Assembly (NCBI RefSeq): GCF_020707265.1
Contig: NZ_JAJFEQ010000002.1
Span: 434,001 to 498,000 of the forward strand
Direction: 5' to 3'
Origin: Massilia sp. IC2-477
GTDB lineage: Bacteria; Pseudomonadota; Gammaproteobacteria; Burkholderiales; Burkholderiaceae_D
DNA: 64,000 bases
Part shown: positions 32,554-42,088 of the stretch, in pieces
Numbering within the stretch: position 1 is the stretch's first letter
Layout: the number at the start of each line of letters is the position of its first letter
Notes under the pieces: generated by a model
The model's database searches: none
Seen by the model: the letters and a program-made list of their open reading frames with translations, nothing else
Told to the model about the DNA's origin: nothing
Translations under genes and position numbers: made by a program

Positions 32554-33384
32554 ATGACCAATGCTTTCGACTACGATACTTTTACCACCCGTAACAATGG
32601 CTATGTCTCGAGCGAGACCCAGGCAAAGATCCGCAGCACGCGCCTTCTGATTGCCGGTTGCGGCCTGGGTGCATCGACCGCCATCTGCGCGGCGCGCATG
32701 GGTTTTTCCGAGTTCATCCTGATCGATGGCGATACCGTCGACGCGCATAACCTGAACCGCCAGTTCTATGACTTCGACGATATCGGCAGCCCGAAGGTAC
32801 AGGCGCTGAAGAAGCACATCCTGCGCATCAATCCGGAAGCGAAAGTGGAAGCGGTGCAGGCCAACCTCGACGCCACCAACGCCCAGCAGCTGGTCGGCAG
32901 CGTCGACATCATCTTCGACACCATCGACTTCCTCGACCTGGAAGCCATCCTGGCCCTGCATACCAATGCGCGCGAGCAGAAGAAGGCGGTGTTCACCGCG
33001 CTGTCGATTGGCTTCGGCGCCGGCGTGCTGTATTTCCCGGCCGGCACCAGCGCTTCGCTGGCCGACGTCATCGCGCACGACGTCCAGCACGCCCAGGGCG
33101 AGGGCGATGCCAGCTATGCGAACGTGTTCGGCAAGATCATGGGCCGCATCGGCGCCCACCTCGACCGCCAGGTGGTGGAGCAGGTGGCCAAGGCCCTGAC
33201 CATCATGGAAGACGGCCGTCCCTGCCCGGCATCGCAGATCGCGGTGGGCAGCTTCACGGTAGCGGCGCTGGCGGTGGCGATGATGCACGACATGCTGGCG
33301 GGAATGGATGTGCCGGCCTCGCCGAACATGGTGGTGCACAGCTTCCGCAACCACACCACCAAGCTAGTTAATATCGCTGCCTAA
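32554..33384 (+). CDS. ThiF/E1-like adenylyltransferase family protein
   Basis: Protein of 276 residues with the ThiF/MoeB/E1 Rossmann fold. The nucleotide-binding loop reads IAGCGLGAS (the usual second Gly of GxGG is replaced by Leu), followed by LIDGDTVDAHNLNRQF with the ATP-binding Asp and Arg. The CxxC zinc motifs of MoeB are missing. E1-like proteins adenylate a C-terminal carboxylate, often of a ubiquitin-like protein or a peptide, but no partner is obvious here. Its stop lies 21 bases inside the convergent acyltransferase gene. Such genes recur near exosortase acyltransferases, from memory. Confidence 0.88.
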   Translation: MTNAFDYDTFTTRNNGYVSSETQAKIRSTRLLIAGCGLGASTAICAARMGFSEFILIDGDTVDAHNLNRQFYDFDDIGSPKVQALKKHILRINPEAKVEAVQANLDATNAQQLVGSVDIIFDTIDFLDLEAILALHTNAREQKKAVFTALSIGFGAGVLYFPAGTSASLADVIAHDVQHAQGEGDASYANVFGKIMGRIGAHLDRQVVEQVAKALTIMEDGRPCPASQIAVGSFTVAALAVAMMHDMLAGMDVPASPNMVVHSFRNHTTKLVNIAA

Positions 33385-34221
33385 TTCCGCTTTGCGCACC
33401 ACGTGCACGCGCGTCGGGTGCGCGTGTTCGACCACGGGCGGCTTCTCGCTGAACCAGGCCGCCAGCGTGGGATTGGTCATGACCAGCTTGCGGCGCAGGT
33501 CGTGCAGGTCGAGCACATAAGGCGTGACCGAGCCGTAATAATTCGCTTCGGGGCCGATGGCCATGAAGCGGAATCCCATCTTCTTCAGCGCATGGGCGAG
33601 CGAACGCTCCATTGCCGCGAACCAGTAGCGGATGCCGGCTTCCTCGCTGTGGCGGAACATTTCGCGGTACATCCCCAGGAGTAACATCGGCGAGGTGCGG
33701 TCGCGCCGGTCGACCGCCGGATCGAATTCGATGGCCGGCTCGTTGCTTGGCATGAAACCCGGTACCCCCAGCACGCTGTCGGCGCGACGCCGCCGGTGGC
33801 TTTTCTTGACGACCAGGCGCGAGATCTCGGCCGCCTGCTCGCGGTCCGGCATCTCGAAATCGGTAAACACCTCGCAGTGCAGCTCGAAAGGATAGGGTTT
33901 CGGCTCCTGCGGCTGGACCAGGCGCACGGCGCCGACCAGCTTTTCGTCCATCGTATAGGCGGCAAAATGGGTCGAGGAATCGTCGTAGTCGTCGAGTTCC
34001 ATGCCGTCGACATACTGGTCGGGCTGGAGGAAGGCGCATTCCAGGCAGTACACCTGGTGCCGCAACCGGAAAATATCGCCCGGGACGTTGTTGGCGCTAT
34101 GGCCGGGCCGGAAGGCGCGGAAAATCTTGCGATTGTCGTGGTCGATTGTTTCTTGATGTGCCCCGAATTCAACACGGGACAGGAAGGCGTCTGGATCGAC
34201 GCGGGCTTTTCCGTTGTCCAT
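33364..34221 (-). CDS. PEP-CTERM/exosortase system-associated acyltransferase, copy 1
   Basis: Protein of 285 residues in the exosortase-associated acyltransferase family (TIGR03694 type), GNAT-fold relatives of N-acyl amino acid and acyl-homoserine lactone synthases. Conserved blocks are RLRHQVYCLECAFL near residue 53, THFAAYTMDEKLVGAVRLVQP, EISRLVVKKSHRRRR and MYREMFRHSEEAGIRYWFAAMERSL. It may use acyl-ACP to make an acylated signal or a lipid, product unknown. A paralogue lies directly upstream. The convergent ThiF gene overlaps its 3' end by 21 bases. Confidence 0.92.
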   Translation of the reverse strand: MDNGKARVDPDAFLSRVEFGAHQETIDHDNRKIFRAFRPGHSANNVPGDIFRLRHQVYCLECAFLQPDQYVDGMELDDYDDSSTHFAAYTMDEKLVGAVRLVQPQEPKPYPFELHCEVFTDFEMPDREQAAEISRLVVKKSHRRRRADSVLGVPGFMPSNEPAIEFDPAVDRRDRTSPMLLLGMYREMFRHSEEAGIRYWFAAMERSLAHALKKMGFRFMAIGPEANYYGSVTPYVLDLHDLRRKLVMTNPTLAAWFSEKPPVVEHAHPTRVHVVRKAELGSDIN

Positions 34222-34252
34222 CTTTTGGTAATCGTCCAGTCTTGGACCCTAG

Positions 34253-35128
34253 TTATTTTTTCTTGGCTCGTTCCTCCCAGAAATTTCCGATCAAGGTTTT
34301 CACCAGGATCCATAGGGGGATCGGTTCATCGTTGAACCACGCTGCCAGGAATTTGTTTTCCCTCTTCAAGCGCTCGTTCAGGTCATTCAAGTCGACCATG
34401 TGAGGGGTGACCGGGCCGTAATAATCGACCTGCGGACCAATCGGCACAAACTTGAACCCCATTTTTTCCAGCGAGCGCGCCAGTGACCTTTCCATCGCCG
34501 CATACCAGTAACGAATGCCGTTCTGGCGGCTATGGCGGTACATCTCTCGGTACATTCCGAGCAATAATAGCGGACTATTGCCACGCTTGTCGCGCCGCAC
34601 GGTTGACTTCGGCTTAATCGTCTTCGTGCTGCCTTTTTCCATGAAATCCTGCGAAATACCCTCCATCGAGTCGCCACGGCGCCGGCGGTGCGTCTTCTTG
34701 ACGACCAGGCGCGAGATCTCGGCTGCATTTTCGCGTGGCGGATAGGAAAATTCCGGAAACGGGCTGCAATGCGTCTCGAAGGGGTAGGGCTGGCCATCAT
34801 GTGGCTGGACCAGTCGCACCGTGCCGACAATGTCCTGGTTCAGCGTGTACGCCGCGAAGTGGGTCGAGCAGTCGTCGTACTCGTCAGTTTCCTGGCCGTT
34901 ATCGAAATCGCCCGCTTCGAGGTAATGCCGTTCCAGGCAATAGACCTCGTAGCGGAGCTTGTAGATCTCCTTGAGCACATAGGATTCCATATTCCCTTTC
35001 ATGACCCTCTGAAAAGAAAAGTAGGGAATCAGGATGTCACGCTTGCCGACCAGATGGTCGACGAGGCGGCTGACAAAGCCGCTCCGGACTGGTTCGCACT
35101 CTTCTTGTTCTTGGGTAATGGAAGTCAT
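34253..35128 (-). CDS. PEP-CTERM/exosortase system-associated acyltransferase, copy 2
   Basis: Paralogue of the preceding gene, 291 residues, with the same block order: KLRYEVYCLERHYL, THFAAYTLNQDIVGTVRLVQP, EISRLVVKKTHRRRRGD and MYREMYRHSRQNGIRYWYAAMERSL. It has a different N-terminus (QEECEPVRSGFVSRLVDHL) and a basic C-terminal tail (FWEERAKKK). Its codon use looks less GC-rich than that of its neighbours, so it may have been acquired separately or be diverging. The two copies are 31 bases apart and probably co-transcribed; they may differ in acyl chain or acceptor. Confidence 0.92.
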   Translation of the reverse strand: MTSITQEQEECEPVRSGFVSRLVDHLVGKRDILIPYFSFQRVMKGNMESYVLKEIYKLRYEVYCLERHYLEAGDFDNGQETDEYDDCSTHFAAYTLNQDIVGTVRLVQPHDGQPYPFETHCSPFPEFSYPPRENAAEISRLVVKKTHRRRRGDSMEGISQDFMEKGSTKTIKPKSTVRRDKRGNSPLLLLGMYREMYRHSRQNGIRYWYAAMERSLARSLEKMGFKFVPIGPQVDYYGPVTPHMVDLNDLNERLKRENKFLAAWFNDEPIPLWILVKTLIGNFWEERAKKK

Positions 35129-35159
35129 GGTCAGGCTTCAGGATTGAGACGGAACGGGA

Positions 35160-35183
35160 GGGCGGCGGCCTTGGCCGCCGCCC
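35160..35183 (-). terminator. GC-rich hairpin after prsT
   Basis: Perfect inverted repeat with 11-base arms (GGGCGGCGGCC and its complement, short TT centre), starting 6 bases downstream of the prsT stop on the minus strand. There is no T-tract, so it could be an mRNA-stabilising hairpin or attenuator between prsT and the acyltransferase genes rather than a full terminator. Confidence 0.45.
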
Positions 35184-35188
35184 CGGGC

Positions 35189-37969
35189 TTACAGTTGGCG
35201 CATCAGGGTCTTGGCGTCGTCCATCGATGCGAACGGCTTGCCGGATGCGAGAGTCTTTTCGAGTTCCTTGCGGGCGCCGGCCTTGTCGCCGGCCTTGGCC
35301 AGGCCGGCCGCCAGGTGGTAGCGCAGGTCCGGTGCGTCCGGCACCGCGGCGACCGCCTTGCGCAGCAGGTCGACACCGCGCGCCGTATCGCCTTTTTCAA
35401 CCAGGATCCAGCCCAGCGTATCCATGATTGCCGGGTTCTGGCCTGCCAGCTTGTAGGCCTGTTCGGCGGTCGGCAGGGCGCGCGCATCCTTTTCCTGCTG
35501 ATAGGCATAGGCCAGGTTGTTGAGCGCGGCGGCGTTCGACGGATTGGCCTTCAGTACGCTCTCGAGGCTGGCGATCGCCTGCTTGTACTCGCGCTTGGCC
35601 AGGTAGCTGTCGGCCACCACCAGCCCGACAATCTGGTCCTTCGGATTGGCGGCGTGGTATTTCACCAGGCGGGCCTGGGCTTCGCCCTCCTTGCCGCTGC
35701 GCTTGAGCATTTCGCTGATCTTGATCAGGTCGGCCGGCGCCTTGCTCAAGGCGTAGGCCTTTTCATAGGCCGCCAGGGCCGGGGCCAGCTTCTGCTGTGC
35801 CAACAGCAGGTCGCCTTCCAGCTGGAAACCAAGTGCGGCCTTCGGCTCATCCTTCTGGACCTGGCGGGCGACCGCCAGCGCCTCTTCCGGTTTGTTGTTA
35901 CGCATGGCCAGTTCCACCTGGGCCACGCGTGCCTGCATGAACTTCGGCTCCAGCGACAGCGCGCGCTTGAGGTTGTCGGAAGCCGCCGTATCGTTTTTCA
36001 TCAGCATGTTCACCGCAGCCAGGCGCATCTGCGCCGCCGGCGACTTCGGCGTGGCTGCCGCCAGCTTGCTGAAGGTCTCGAGCGCTGCCGGATAGTCCTT
36101 GGTCGCGATCTGCGCCTGGCCCAGCAGGTCCAGCAGTTCCGGATTGGACGGCTCTACTGCTAGCATCTTACGTGCCAGCGCCAGCGCCTTGTCGGCCTGC
36201 TTGTTGCGCAGGTAGTGGGCGCCAAGGTTGACTGCCGGCGCGATCGCCTGCGGATTTTCCGACTGCGCCTTCTCGAGCCAGGTGCCGGCTTCCGCGCTAC
36301 GGCCCTGCTGCAGTTCCATTGCGGCCAGGGCGCTCAGCGCATCGATGTTCTTCTTGTCCTTGACCAGCATGGCTTCGAAGCGCTTGCGGGCGCCGGCCGG
36401 GTTGTTCTCGGCGATGTCGAGGCGCGCCAGGTTGGACACGGCCGGGAAATAGGTCGGGTTCAGCGCTACCGCTTTTTCAAAGGCGGCGCGGGCGCTCTTC
36501 ATGTCCTGCTTGCCCAGGTAGACGCCGCCCTTCATGTTGTGGACCAGCGGGTTGTCCGGCTGGGCCTTTTCCAGCGCCTGCACGGCCGCCAGGGCCTTGT
36601 CGTACTGGCCGCGGCGCAGCTCGGCCTGGACCAGGGCGACGCCGGCATCGGTGGATTTCGGGTCGAGGGTGGCGGCGCGTTCCAGCTCTCCAATCGCCTT
36701 GTCCCAGTCGCCCTGGCCCAGCTTGGACAGGCCGAGCGAAGTACGGATGCTGGCCGCGCCCGGGGCCAGCGCGCTGGCCTGCTCCAGGTAGGCCGAGGCC
36801 TTGGCGAAATCGCGCGACTGCAGGTAGGACTGGCCGGTCAGCGCCAGCAGCTGGGCATCCTGGCCGCCTTCCTTCAAGGCTGGCGAGAGCACCGCGGCGG
36901 CTTCGGTCGGCTGGTTCGATTTCAGCAGGACCTGGGCCAGCAGCTTGCGGGCGTAGACATTGTTCGAATTCGATTCCAGGTATTTGCGCAGGTGCTGTTC
37001 GGCCAGCTGGTTGCCGCCCAGGTTCAGCTCGACGGCGCCGGACAGCAGAATGCTTGGCATGTGCTCGGGGGCGACTTTCAGGATCTTTTGCAGGGAATCT
37101 TTTGCTTCGGCATTCTTGCCGCCCGTGTAGTCGAGCAGGGCCTGGGCATAGGTGATGTTCAGGTCGCTGCCAATCTCCTTGCGGGCAGCGTCGAGGTCGG
37201 CCTTGGCCGCGGCCAGGTCGTTGGTGCCGATGTGGACATAGGCTTTCTCGACGTAGGCGCTGCGATGCACCGGGTTGATCTCCAGCACCTTGTCATATGC
37301 GGCCAGGGCTTCCTTGGACTTGCCGGTGCTGCGCAGCAGGTTGCCCTTCATCATCCAGGCTTCGGCATTGCGCGCGTCGCGGGTGGTGGCTTCGTCGACC
37401 AGGCGCTCGGTAGTCTGCAGGTCATTGTTCATCACCGCCAGGCGCGCCATGCCGATCAGGGCGTCGCCCGAATTCGGGTTGACGGCCAGGGCGGCGTCAT
37501 AGGCTTCCTTGGCCTTGTCGCGCTCGCCCAGCCCGAGGTGGGCGTCGCCGCGGCGGGCCAGCAGCTCGGCCGAGCCCTTGGCCTTCTCCGGCGTCACTTC
37601 GTCGAGGATGTCCTTGTATTTGCCCTGGAAGAAGAGAATGCGCGCCAGTTGCGGCAGGGTCTTCTCGGGCGCAGCACCCAGGCTGGCCGCCTTGCGGAAT
37701 TCTTTTTCTGCCGACGCCATGTCGCCGGTTTCCAGCGACAGGTTGCCGAGGCGCAGGCGCGCTTCGACGTTTTCCGGGCTCTGCGCCACTGCGTTCTTAA
37801 GCTGGATCAGCGCCGCCTTGCGGTCGCCTTTCTGGACATAATTCTGTGCTTCCGTCAGCAGCTCTTCCGTCGTCTGCGTACGGCTGCAGCCGACCATGCC
37901 TGCGCTCAGCAGGATGGCGCCAGAAACGACGGCAACGGCAAGTTGTTTCTTGGAGAGAGTACCCGGCAT
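35189..37969 (-). CDS. prsT: PEP-CTERM system TPR-repeat lipoprotein PrsT
   Basis: Long TPR protein of 926 residues, the usual PrsT length. The signal peptide KKQLAVAVVSGAILLSAGMVGC carries a lipobox (GMVGC) and about 20 TPR-like 34-residue repeats fill the rest (for example ALIQLKNAVAQSPENVEARL). It should be a periplasmic or outer-membrane lipoprotein scaffold for PEP-CTERM protein or exopolysaccharide secretion. ATG 37969 is used because it carries the lipobox at the right distance and SD AGGGAAA; an earlier in-frame ATG at 38005 adds 12 residues without family resemblance. PrsT genes are typically linked to prsK and prsR, which are not in this window. Confidence 0.94.
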   Translation of the reverse strand: MPGTLSKKQLAVAVVSGAILLSAGMVGCSRTQTTEELLTEAQNYVQKGDRKAALIQLKNAVAQSPENVEARLRLGNLSLETGDMASAEKEFRKAASLGAAPEKTLPQLARILFFQGKYKDILDEVTPEKAKGSAELLARRGDAHLGLGERDKAKEAYDAALAVNPNSGDALIGMARLAVMNNDLQTTERLVDEATTRDARNAEAWMMKGNLLRSTGKSKEALAAYDKVLEINPVHRSAYVEKAYVHIGTNDLAAAKADLDAARKEIGSDLNITYAQALLDYTGGKNAEAKDSLQKILKVAPEHMPSILLSGAVELNLGGNQLAEQHLRKYLESNSNNVYARKLLAQVLLKSNQPTEAAAVLSPALKEGGQDAQLLALTGQSYLQSRDFAKASAYLEQASALAPGAASIRTSLGLSKLGQGDWDKAIGELERAATLDPKSTDAGVALVQAELRRGQYDKALAAVQALEKAQPDNPLVHNMKGGVYLGKQDMKSARAAFEKAVALNPTYFPAVSNLARLDIAENNPAGARKRFEAMLVKDKKNIDALSALAAMELQQGRSAEAGTWLEKAQSENPQAIAPAVNLGAHYLRNKQADKALALARKMLAVEPSNPELLDLLGQAQIATKDYPAALETFSKLAAATPKSPAAQMRLAAVNMLMKNDTAASDNLKRALSLEPKFMQARVAQVELAMRNNKPEEALAVARQVQKDEPKAALGFQLEGDLLLAQQKLAPALAAYEKAYALSKAPADLIKISEMLKRSGKEGEAQARLVKYHAANPKDQIVGLVVADSYLAKREYKQAIASLESVLKANPSNAAALNNLAYAYQQEKDARALPTAEQAYKLAGQNPAIMDTLGWILVEKGDTARGVDLLRKAVAAVPDAPDLRYHLAAGLAKAGDKAGARKELEKTLASGKPFASMDDAKTLMRQL

Positions 37970-38195
37970 TGTGTTTCCCTTTGATGAAGGCGCTTGCGTA
38001 AACATTGGATTGGGGGCAAGCGAAGTTTCCCGACTGTTAATAATACCCCAAGGAATACGCCAGAAACGCCGTCAACTCATCCGTACGCGCAAATAGCCTT
38101 CGTCTGTTGCTATTGTGCGAGCTTGAGCGGGGATGACTGTTGATTTGCAGAAAGATAGCAGCAGTTCGCTGCGATTTGCAGCCCCACGCGAGGGG

Positions 38196-38221
38196 GTAAG
38201 GCCCTACACGAAGGGCCTTAC
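38196..38221. repeat. Hairpin GTAAGGCCCT upstream of prsT
   Basis: Perfect 10-base inverted repeat (38196-38205 and 38212-38221, loop ACACGA), followed by a second small one (CGGCT-CT-AGCCG). It lies 20 bases downstream of the minus-strand 100-residue gene, in a 272-base gap before prsT. There is no T-tract; terminator or regulatory hairpin. No sigma-54 site fits the gap. Confidence 0.4.
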
Positions 38222-38241
38222 GGCTCTAGCCGAGGAGGGCT

Positions 38242-38544
38242 TCAGGGCTTGCGCAGGCGACTCAGCAGGGCTTCGACATTCTCGCCCACCGGCAGGCCGT
38301 GGCGGCGCAACAACTGTACGTGCAGGACCAGGTTTTCGAGCACCAGCTTGGCCGATACGGCGAGCAGCGTCATCAGGCGGTCTTCGGTGGAGAAGTTCTC
38401 CATCGCGCCGGCCATTTCGCACAGGTGATTCGCCACCAGCTCGCGCAGTTCGTCTTCGGGAAAGGGGAGATCGGCGAAATCGATCGGGTCTTCCTGTTCG
38501 ACTTCGCGCATCAGGGCTGCGAGCTGCTCGGGCTGGATCGGCAT
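38242..38544 (-). CDS. Conserved hypothetical protein, 100 residues
   Basis: Small acidic, helical protein beginning MPIQPEQLAALMREVEQEDP. It has no signal peptide, membrane helix or motif I recognise; the middle (MENFSTEDRLMTLLAVSAKLVLENLVLHV) is a long amphipathic helix with a Leu-rich hydrophobic face, suggesting a helical bundle or protein-protein contact. The start at 38544 is the Met closest to the upstream gene; a longer frame from 38616 has no supporting signal. It sits between prsT and icmF on the same strand, with no evident functional link. Confidence 0.6.
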   Translation of the reverse strand: MPIQPEQLAALMREVEQEDPIDFADLPFPEDELRELVANHLCEMAGAMENFSTEDRLMTLLAVSAKLVLENLVLHVQLLRRHGLPVGENVEALLSRLRKP

Positions 38545-38609
38545 GCGTGGACTCCGCTGTTGGTGGCAAGTCCATTCTAGGCCAGCGGCGCGGTCGGCGG
38601 CCACGGAAT

Positions 38610-38659
38610 TGGACAAAACGACAGCGGCAGCGTGGTGGCGCTGGCCACGACGCTGCCGC
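38610..38659 (-). terminator. Rho-independent terminator after icmF
   Basis: Nested inverted repeat GCGGCAGCG (38624-38632) with CGCTGCCGC (38651-38659), inner arms GTGG/CCAC; on the minus strand the stem is followed by TGTCGTTTTGTCC, a short T-rich run. It separates icmF from the 100-residue gene downstream. Confidence 0.5.
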
Positions 38660-38679
38660 GGGAGGATGCCGCTAGAAAC

Positions 38680-41600
38680 TTACATATTGCGGCGGTACTG
38701 GCCGCCAACCTCGAACAGCGCGGTCGTGATCTGGCCCAGCGAGCAGACGCGCACCGCGTCCATCAGCCTGGCAAACACGTTCTCGTTGTCGATCGCGGCC
38801 TGCTGCAGCGCGGCCAGGGCGGCCGGGGCCTTGTCTGCGTTACGCGTATGGAAGGCTTCCAGGCGGGTCAGCTGCGACTGCTTCTCGTCGTCCGTGGAAC
38901 GGGCCAGTTCGATGGTCGCAGGGGCGCCCGCGCCGTTCGGATTGCGGAAGGTGTTCACGCCGATGATCGGCAGGGTGCCGTCGTGCTTCTGGTGCTCGTA
39001 GAGCATCGACTCTTCCTGGATCTTGCCGCGCTGGTAGCCGGTCTCCATCGCGCCGAGCACGCCGCCGCGTTCGGCGATGCGCTCGAATTCCTGCATCACC
39101 TGTTCTTCGACCAGGTCGGTCAGTTCGTCGATGATGAAGGCGCCCTGGTTCGGGTTCTCGTTCTTCGCCAGGCCCCATTCGCGGTTGATGATCAGCTGGA
39201 TCGCCAAAGCGCGGCGCACCGATTCGTCGGTCGGCGTGGTGATCGCTTCGTCGTAGGCGTTGGTGTGCAGCGAGTTGCAGTTGTCGTAGATCGCGATCAG
39301 CGCCTGCAGCGTGGTGCGGATGTCGTTGAAGTCGATCTCCTGCGCGTGCAGCGAGCGGCCCGAGGTCTGGATGTGGTACTTCAGCTTCTGGCTGCGCTCG
39401 TTGGCGCCGTACTTGTCGCGCATCGCCACTGCCCAGATGCGGCGCGCCACGCGGCCCAGCACCGTGTATTCCGGGTCCATCCCGTTCGAGAAGAAGAAGG
39501 ACAGGTTCGGGGCGAAGTCGTCGATGTGCATGCCGCGCGCCAGGTAGGCTTCGACAAAGGTGAAACCGTTCGACAGCGTGAAGGCGAGCTGCGAGATCGG
39601 GTTCGCGCCCGCTTCGGCGATGTGGTAGCCCGAGATCGACACCGAGTAGAAGTTGCGCACCTGGTGATGGACAAAGTATTCCTGGATGTCGCCCATCACC
39701 TTGAGCGAGAACTCGGTCGAGAAGATGCAGGTGTTCTGGCCCTGGTCTTCCTTCAGGATGTCGGCCTGCACGGTGCCGCGCACGTTCATCAGGACCCAAT
39801 CCTTGATCTTGGCCGCTTCGTCGTCGGTCGGCTGGCGATGGTTGTCCGCCACGAACTTGTCGATCTGCTGGTCGATGGCAGTGTTCATGAACATCGCCAG
39901 GATGGTCGGGGCCGGGCCATTGATGGTCATCGAGACGGACGTACTCGGGCTGCACAGGTCGAAGCCGTCGTACAGCACCTTCATGTCGTCGAGCGTTGCG
40001 ATCGACACGCCGGAGTTGCCGACCTTGCCGTAGATGTCCGGACGCAGGGCCGGGTCGGCGCCGTACAGGGTCACCGAATCGAAGGCGGTGGACAGGCGCT
40101 TGGCGTCCATGCCGGTCGACACCAGCTTGAACCGGCGGTTGGTGCGGAAAGCATCGCCTTCGCCCGCGAACATGCGGGTTGGGTCTTCGCCTTCGCGCTT
40201 GAAGGCGAACACGCCGGCCGTGTAAGGGAAGGAGCCCGGCACGTTTTCCAGCATCAGGAAGCGCAGGACTTCGCCATGGTCTTCGAACTTCGGCAGGGCG
40301 ACCTTGCGGATCGGGTTGCCCGACAGGGTCTTCTGGACCAGGCGGGTACGGATTTCCTTGTCGCGGATCTTCACCACGTAATCGTCGCCGGCATAGGCGG
40401 CCTGCATGTCCGGCCACATGGCCAGCAGCTTCTTGGCGCCGCCTTCCATGGCGTTGTCACGCTCGGTAATCAGGTCGTCCAGCACCACGTCGCGATTGGC
40501 GGCGGCCAGCATGCGCTTGGTTTCGCTCAGCTGCTGGCGCTCGCGCGCCAGTTGTACCTGCTTCTTGACGTTGCGGTGGTAGCCGCGCACGGTGTCGGCG
40601 ATCTCGGCGAGGTAGCGCGCGCGTGCGGGCGGCACGATCACGTTCTTGCCGCTCGAGTACTTCTGGGTCGGCGGCGCCAGCTTGCTCGCTTCCACCTTCA
40701 GGCCCAGTTCCGCCAGCTTCGGCAGCAGGCCGTGGTAGAGGGCGGTCACGCCGTCGTCGTTGAAGCGCGAGGCCTGGGTGCCGAACACCGGCATCTCGTC
40801 CGGCTGGCGGCTCCACAGTTCGCGGTTGCGCTGGTACTGCTTGGCGACGTCGCGCAGTGCGTCCTGGGCGCCCTTGCGGTCGAATTTGTTGATCGCGATG
40901 AAGTCGGCGAAGTCCAGCATGTCGATCTTCTCGAGCTGGGAAGCGGCGCCGAATTCCGGGGTCATCACGTACATCGAGGTGTCGACGTGCGGCACGATGG
41001 CGGCGTCGCCCTGGCCGATGCCCGAGGTCTCGACGATGACGAGGTCGAAGCCCGCCACCTTGCAGGCGGCGATCACATCCGGCAGCGCCTGCGAGATCTC
41101 AGACCCGGCTTCGCGGGTCGCGAGCGAGCGCATGAACACGCGCGCCTGCCCGTTCCAGGGATTGATCGCGTTCATGCGGATGCGGTCGCCCAGCAGGGCG
41201 CCGCCCGACTTGCGGCGTGACGGGTCGATCGAGATGACGGCGATGTTGAGGCGGTCGCCCTGGTCCAGGCGAATGCGGCGGATCAGTTCATCGGTCAGCG
41301 AGGACTTGCCGGCGCCGCCGGTGCCGGTGATGCCCAGCACGGGCGCCTTGATGGTGTCGGCCGCTCCCACGATCTGCTTGCGCAGGCCGGCGTCCGCCTT
41401 GCCGTTTTCCAGTGCAGTGATCAGCTGGGCCAGCGGGCGGTGACGCTCGGCGATGTCGCCCTGTTTCAGCGCCTCGATCGAGCTCGGGGCGTAGGACGAA
41501 AGGTCGACGTCGCAGCTTTCCAGCATCGAGCGGATCATGCCGACCAGGCCCATGCGCTGGCCGTCTTCCGGGCTGAAGATGCGGGTGACGCCGTAGGCGT

Positions 41601-41967
41601 GCAGTTCTTCGATCTCGCTCGGGACGATGACACCGCCGCCGCCGCCGAACACCTTGATGTGGGCGCCGCCGCGCTGGCGCAGCAGGTCGATCATGTACTT
41701 GAAGTATTCGACGTGGCCGCCCTGGTAGCTCGAGATGGCGATGCCCTGCACGTCTTCGCTGAGTGCCGCAGTGACGACTTCGTCGACCGAGCGGTTGTGG
41801 CCGAGGTGGATCACTTCGGCGCCGTTCGACTGCAGGATGCGGCGCATGATGTTGATCGAGGCGTCATGGCCGTCGAACAGGGAGGCGGCGGTGACGAAGC
41901 GCACCTTGTTGGCCAGCTTCGGCTGCTCCGGCAGGTCGAGTTTCGCGGCGGGAGTGATGTCGTTCAT
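38680..41967 (-). CDS. icmF: Fused isobutyryl-CoA mutase (IcmF-type)
   Basis: Adenosylcobalamin-dependent acyl-CoA mutase of 1095 residues that interconverts isobutyryl-CoA and n-butyryl-CoA, and isovaleryl-CoA and pivalyl-CoA. The domain order is an N-terminal B12-binding domain (FDGHDASI, lower-ligand His34), then a MeaB-type G-protein chaperone (P-loop GTGGAGKSS at 215-223, later NKFD), then the TIM-barrel mutase. This order is the IcmF fusion, not methylmalonyl-CoA mutase. ATG 41967 is chosen because the family N-terminus begins [11 protein letters not shown] 20-base perfect palindrome with an overlapping promoter lies 52 bases upstream, implying control by a dedicated regulator. Confidence 0.95.
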   Translation of the reverse strand: MNDITPAAKLDLPEQPKLANKVRFVTAASLFDGHDASINIMRRILQSNGAEVIHLGHNRSVDEVVTAALSEDVQGIAISSYQGGHVEYFKYMIDLLRQRGGAHIKVFGGGGGVIVPSEIEELHAYGVTRIFSPEDGQRMGLVGMIRSMLESCDVDLSSYAPSSIEALKQGDIAERHRPLAQLITALENGKADAGLRKQIVGAADTIKAPVLGITGTGGAGKSSLTDELIRRIRLDQGDRLNIAVISIDPSRRKSGGALLGDRIRMNAINPWNGQARVFMRSLATREAGSEISQALPDVIAACKVAGFDLVIVETSGIGQGDAAIVPHVDTSMYVMTPEFGAASQLEKIDMLDFADFIAINKFDRKGAQDALRDVAKQYQRNRELWSRQPDEMPVFGTQASRFNDDGVTALYHGLLPKLAELGLKVEASKLAPPTQKYSSGKNVIVPPARARYLAEIADTVRGYHRNVKKQVQLARERQQLSETKRMLAAANRDVVLDDLITERDNAMEGGAKKLLAMWPDMQAAYAGDDYVVKIRDKEIRTRLVQKTLSGNPIRKVALPKFEDHGEVLRFLMLENVPGSFPYTAGVFAFKREGEDPTRMFAGEGDAFRTNRRFKLVSTGMDAKRLSTAFDSVTLYGADPALRPDIYGKVGNSGVSIATLDDMKVLYDGFDLCSPSTSVSMTINGPAPTILAMFMNTAIDQQIDKFVADNHRQPTDDEAAKIKDWVLMNVRGTVQADILKEDQGQNTCIFSTEFSLKVMGDIQEYFVHHQVRNFYSVSISGYHIAEAGANPISQLAFTLSNGFTFVEAYLARGMHIDDFAPNLSFFFSNGMDPEYTVLGRVARRIWAVAMRDKYGANERSQKLKYHIQTSGRSLHAQEIDFNDIRTTLQALIAIYDNCNSLHTNAYDEAITTPTDESVRRALAIQLIINREWGLAKNENPNQGAFIIDELTDLVEEQVMQEFERIAERGGVLGAMETGYQRGKIQEESMLYEHQKHDGTLPIIGVNTFRNPNGAGAPATIELARSTDDEKQSQLTRLEAFHTRNADKAPAALAALQQAAIDNENVFARLMDAVRVCSLGQITTALFEVGGQYRRNM

Positions 41968-42012
41968 GGGTGTGGGTCCTTGGGAATCGGGAGGACAGGA
42001 GTAGCTTGCTAC

Positions 42013-42039
42013 GGTATATGACGTTAACGTTAACGTCAA
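42013..42039 (-). promoter_or_regulatory. icmF promoter with a 20-bp palindromic operator
   Basis: TGACGTTAACGTTAACGTCA at 42019-42038 is a perfect palindrome built from an ACGTTA hexamer period. On the minus strand a TTGACG -35-like box (42039-42034) and TATACC -10-like box (42018-42013) flank it at a 15-base spacing. The arrangement fits repression by a dimeric regulator; the motif resembles operators of branched-chain amino acid catabolism regulators (LiuR/LiuQ group, from memory). Confidence 0.7.
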
Positions 42040-42088
42040 GCCGAGTACGGGATGTGCCGGGGTGGGTCATAACCCACCCCGGCAGGAA

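Noticed and set aside
38021..38060. Possible sigma-54 site before prsT
   Set aside because: Best candidate has 11 bases between GG and GC and a poor -24 box, so prsT is not assigned to the sigma-54 group here.
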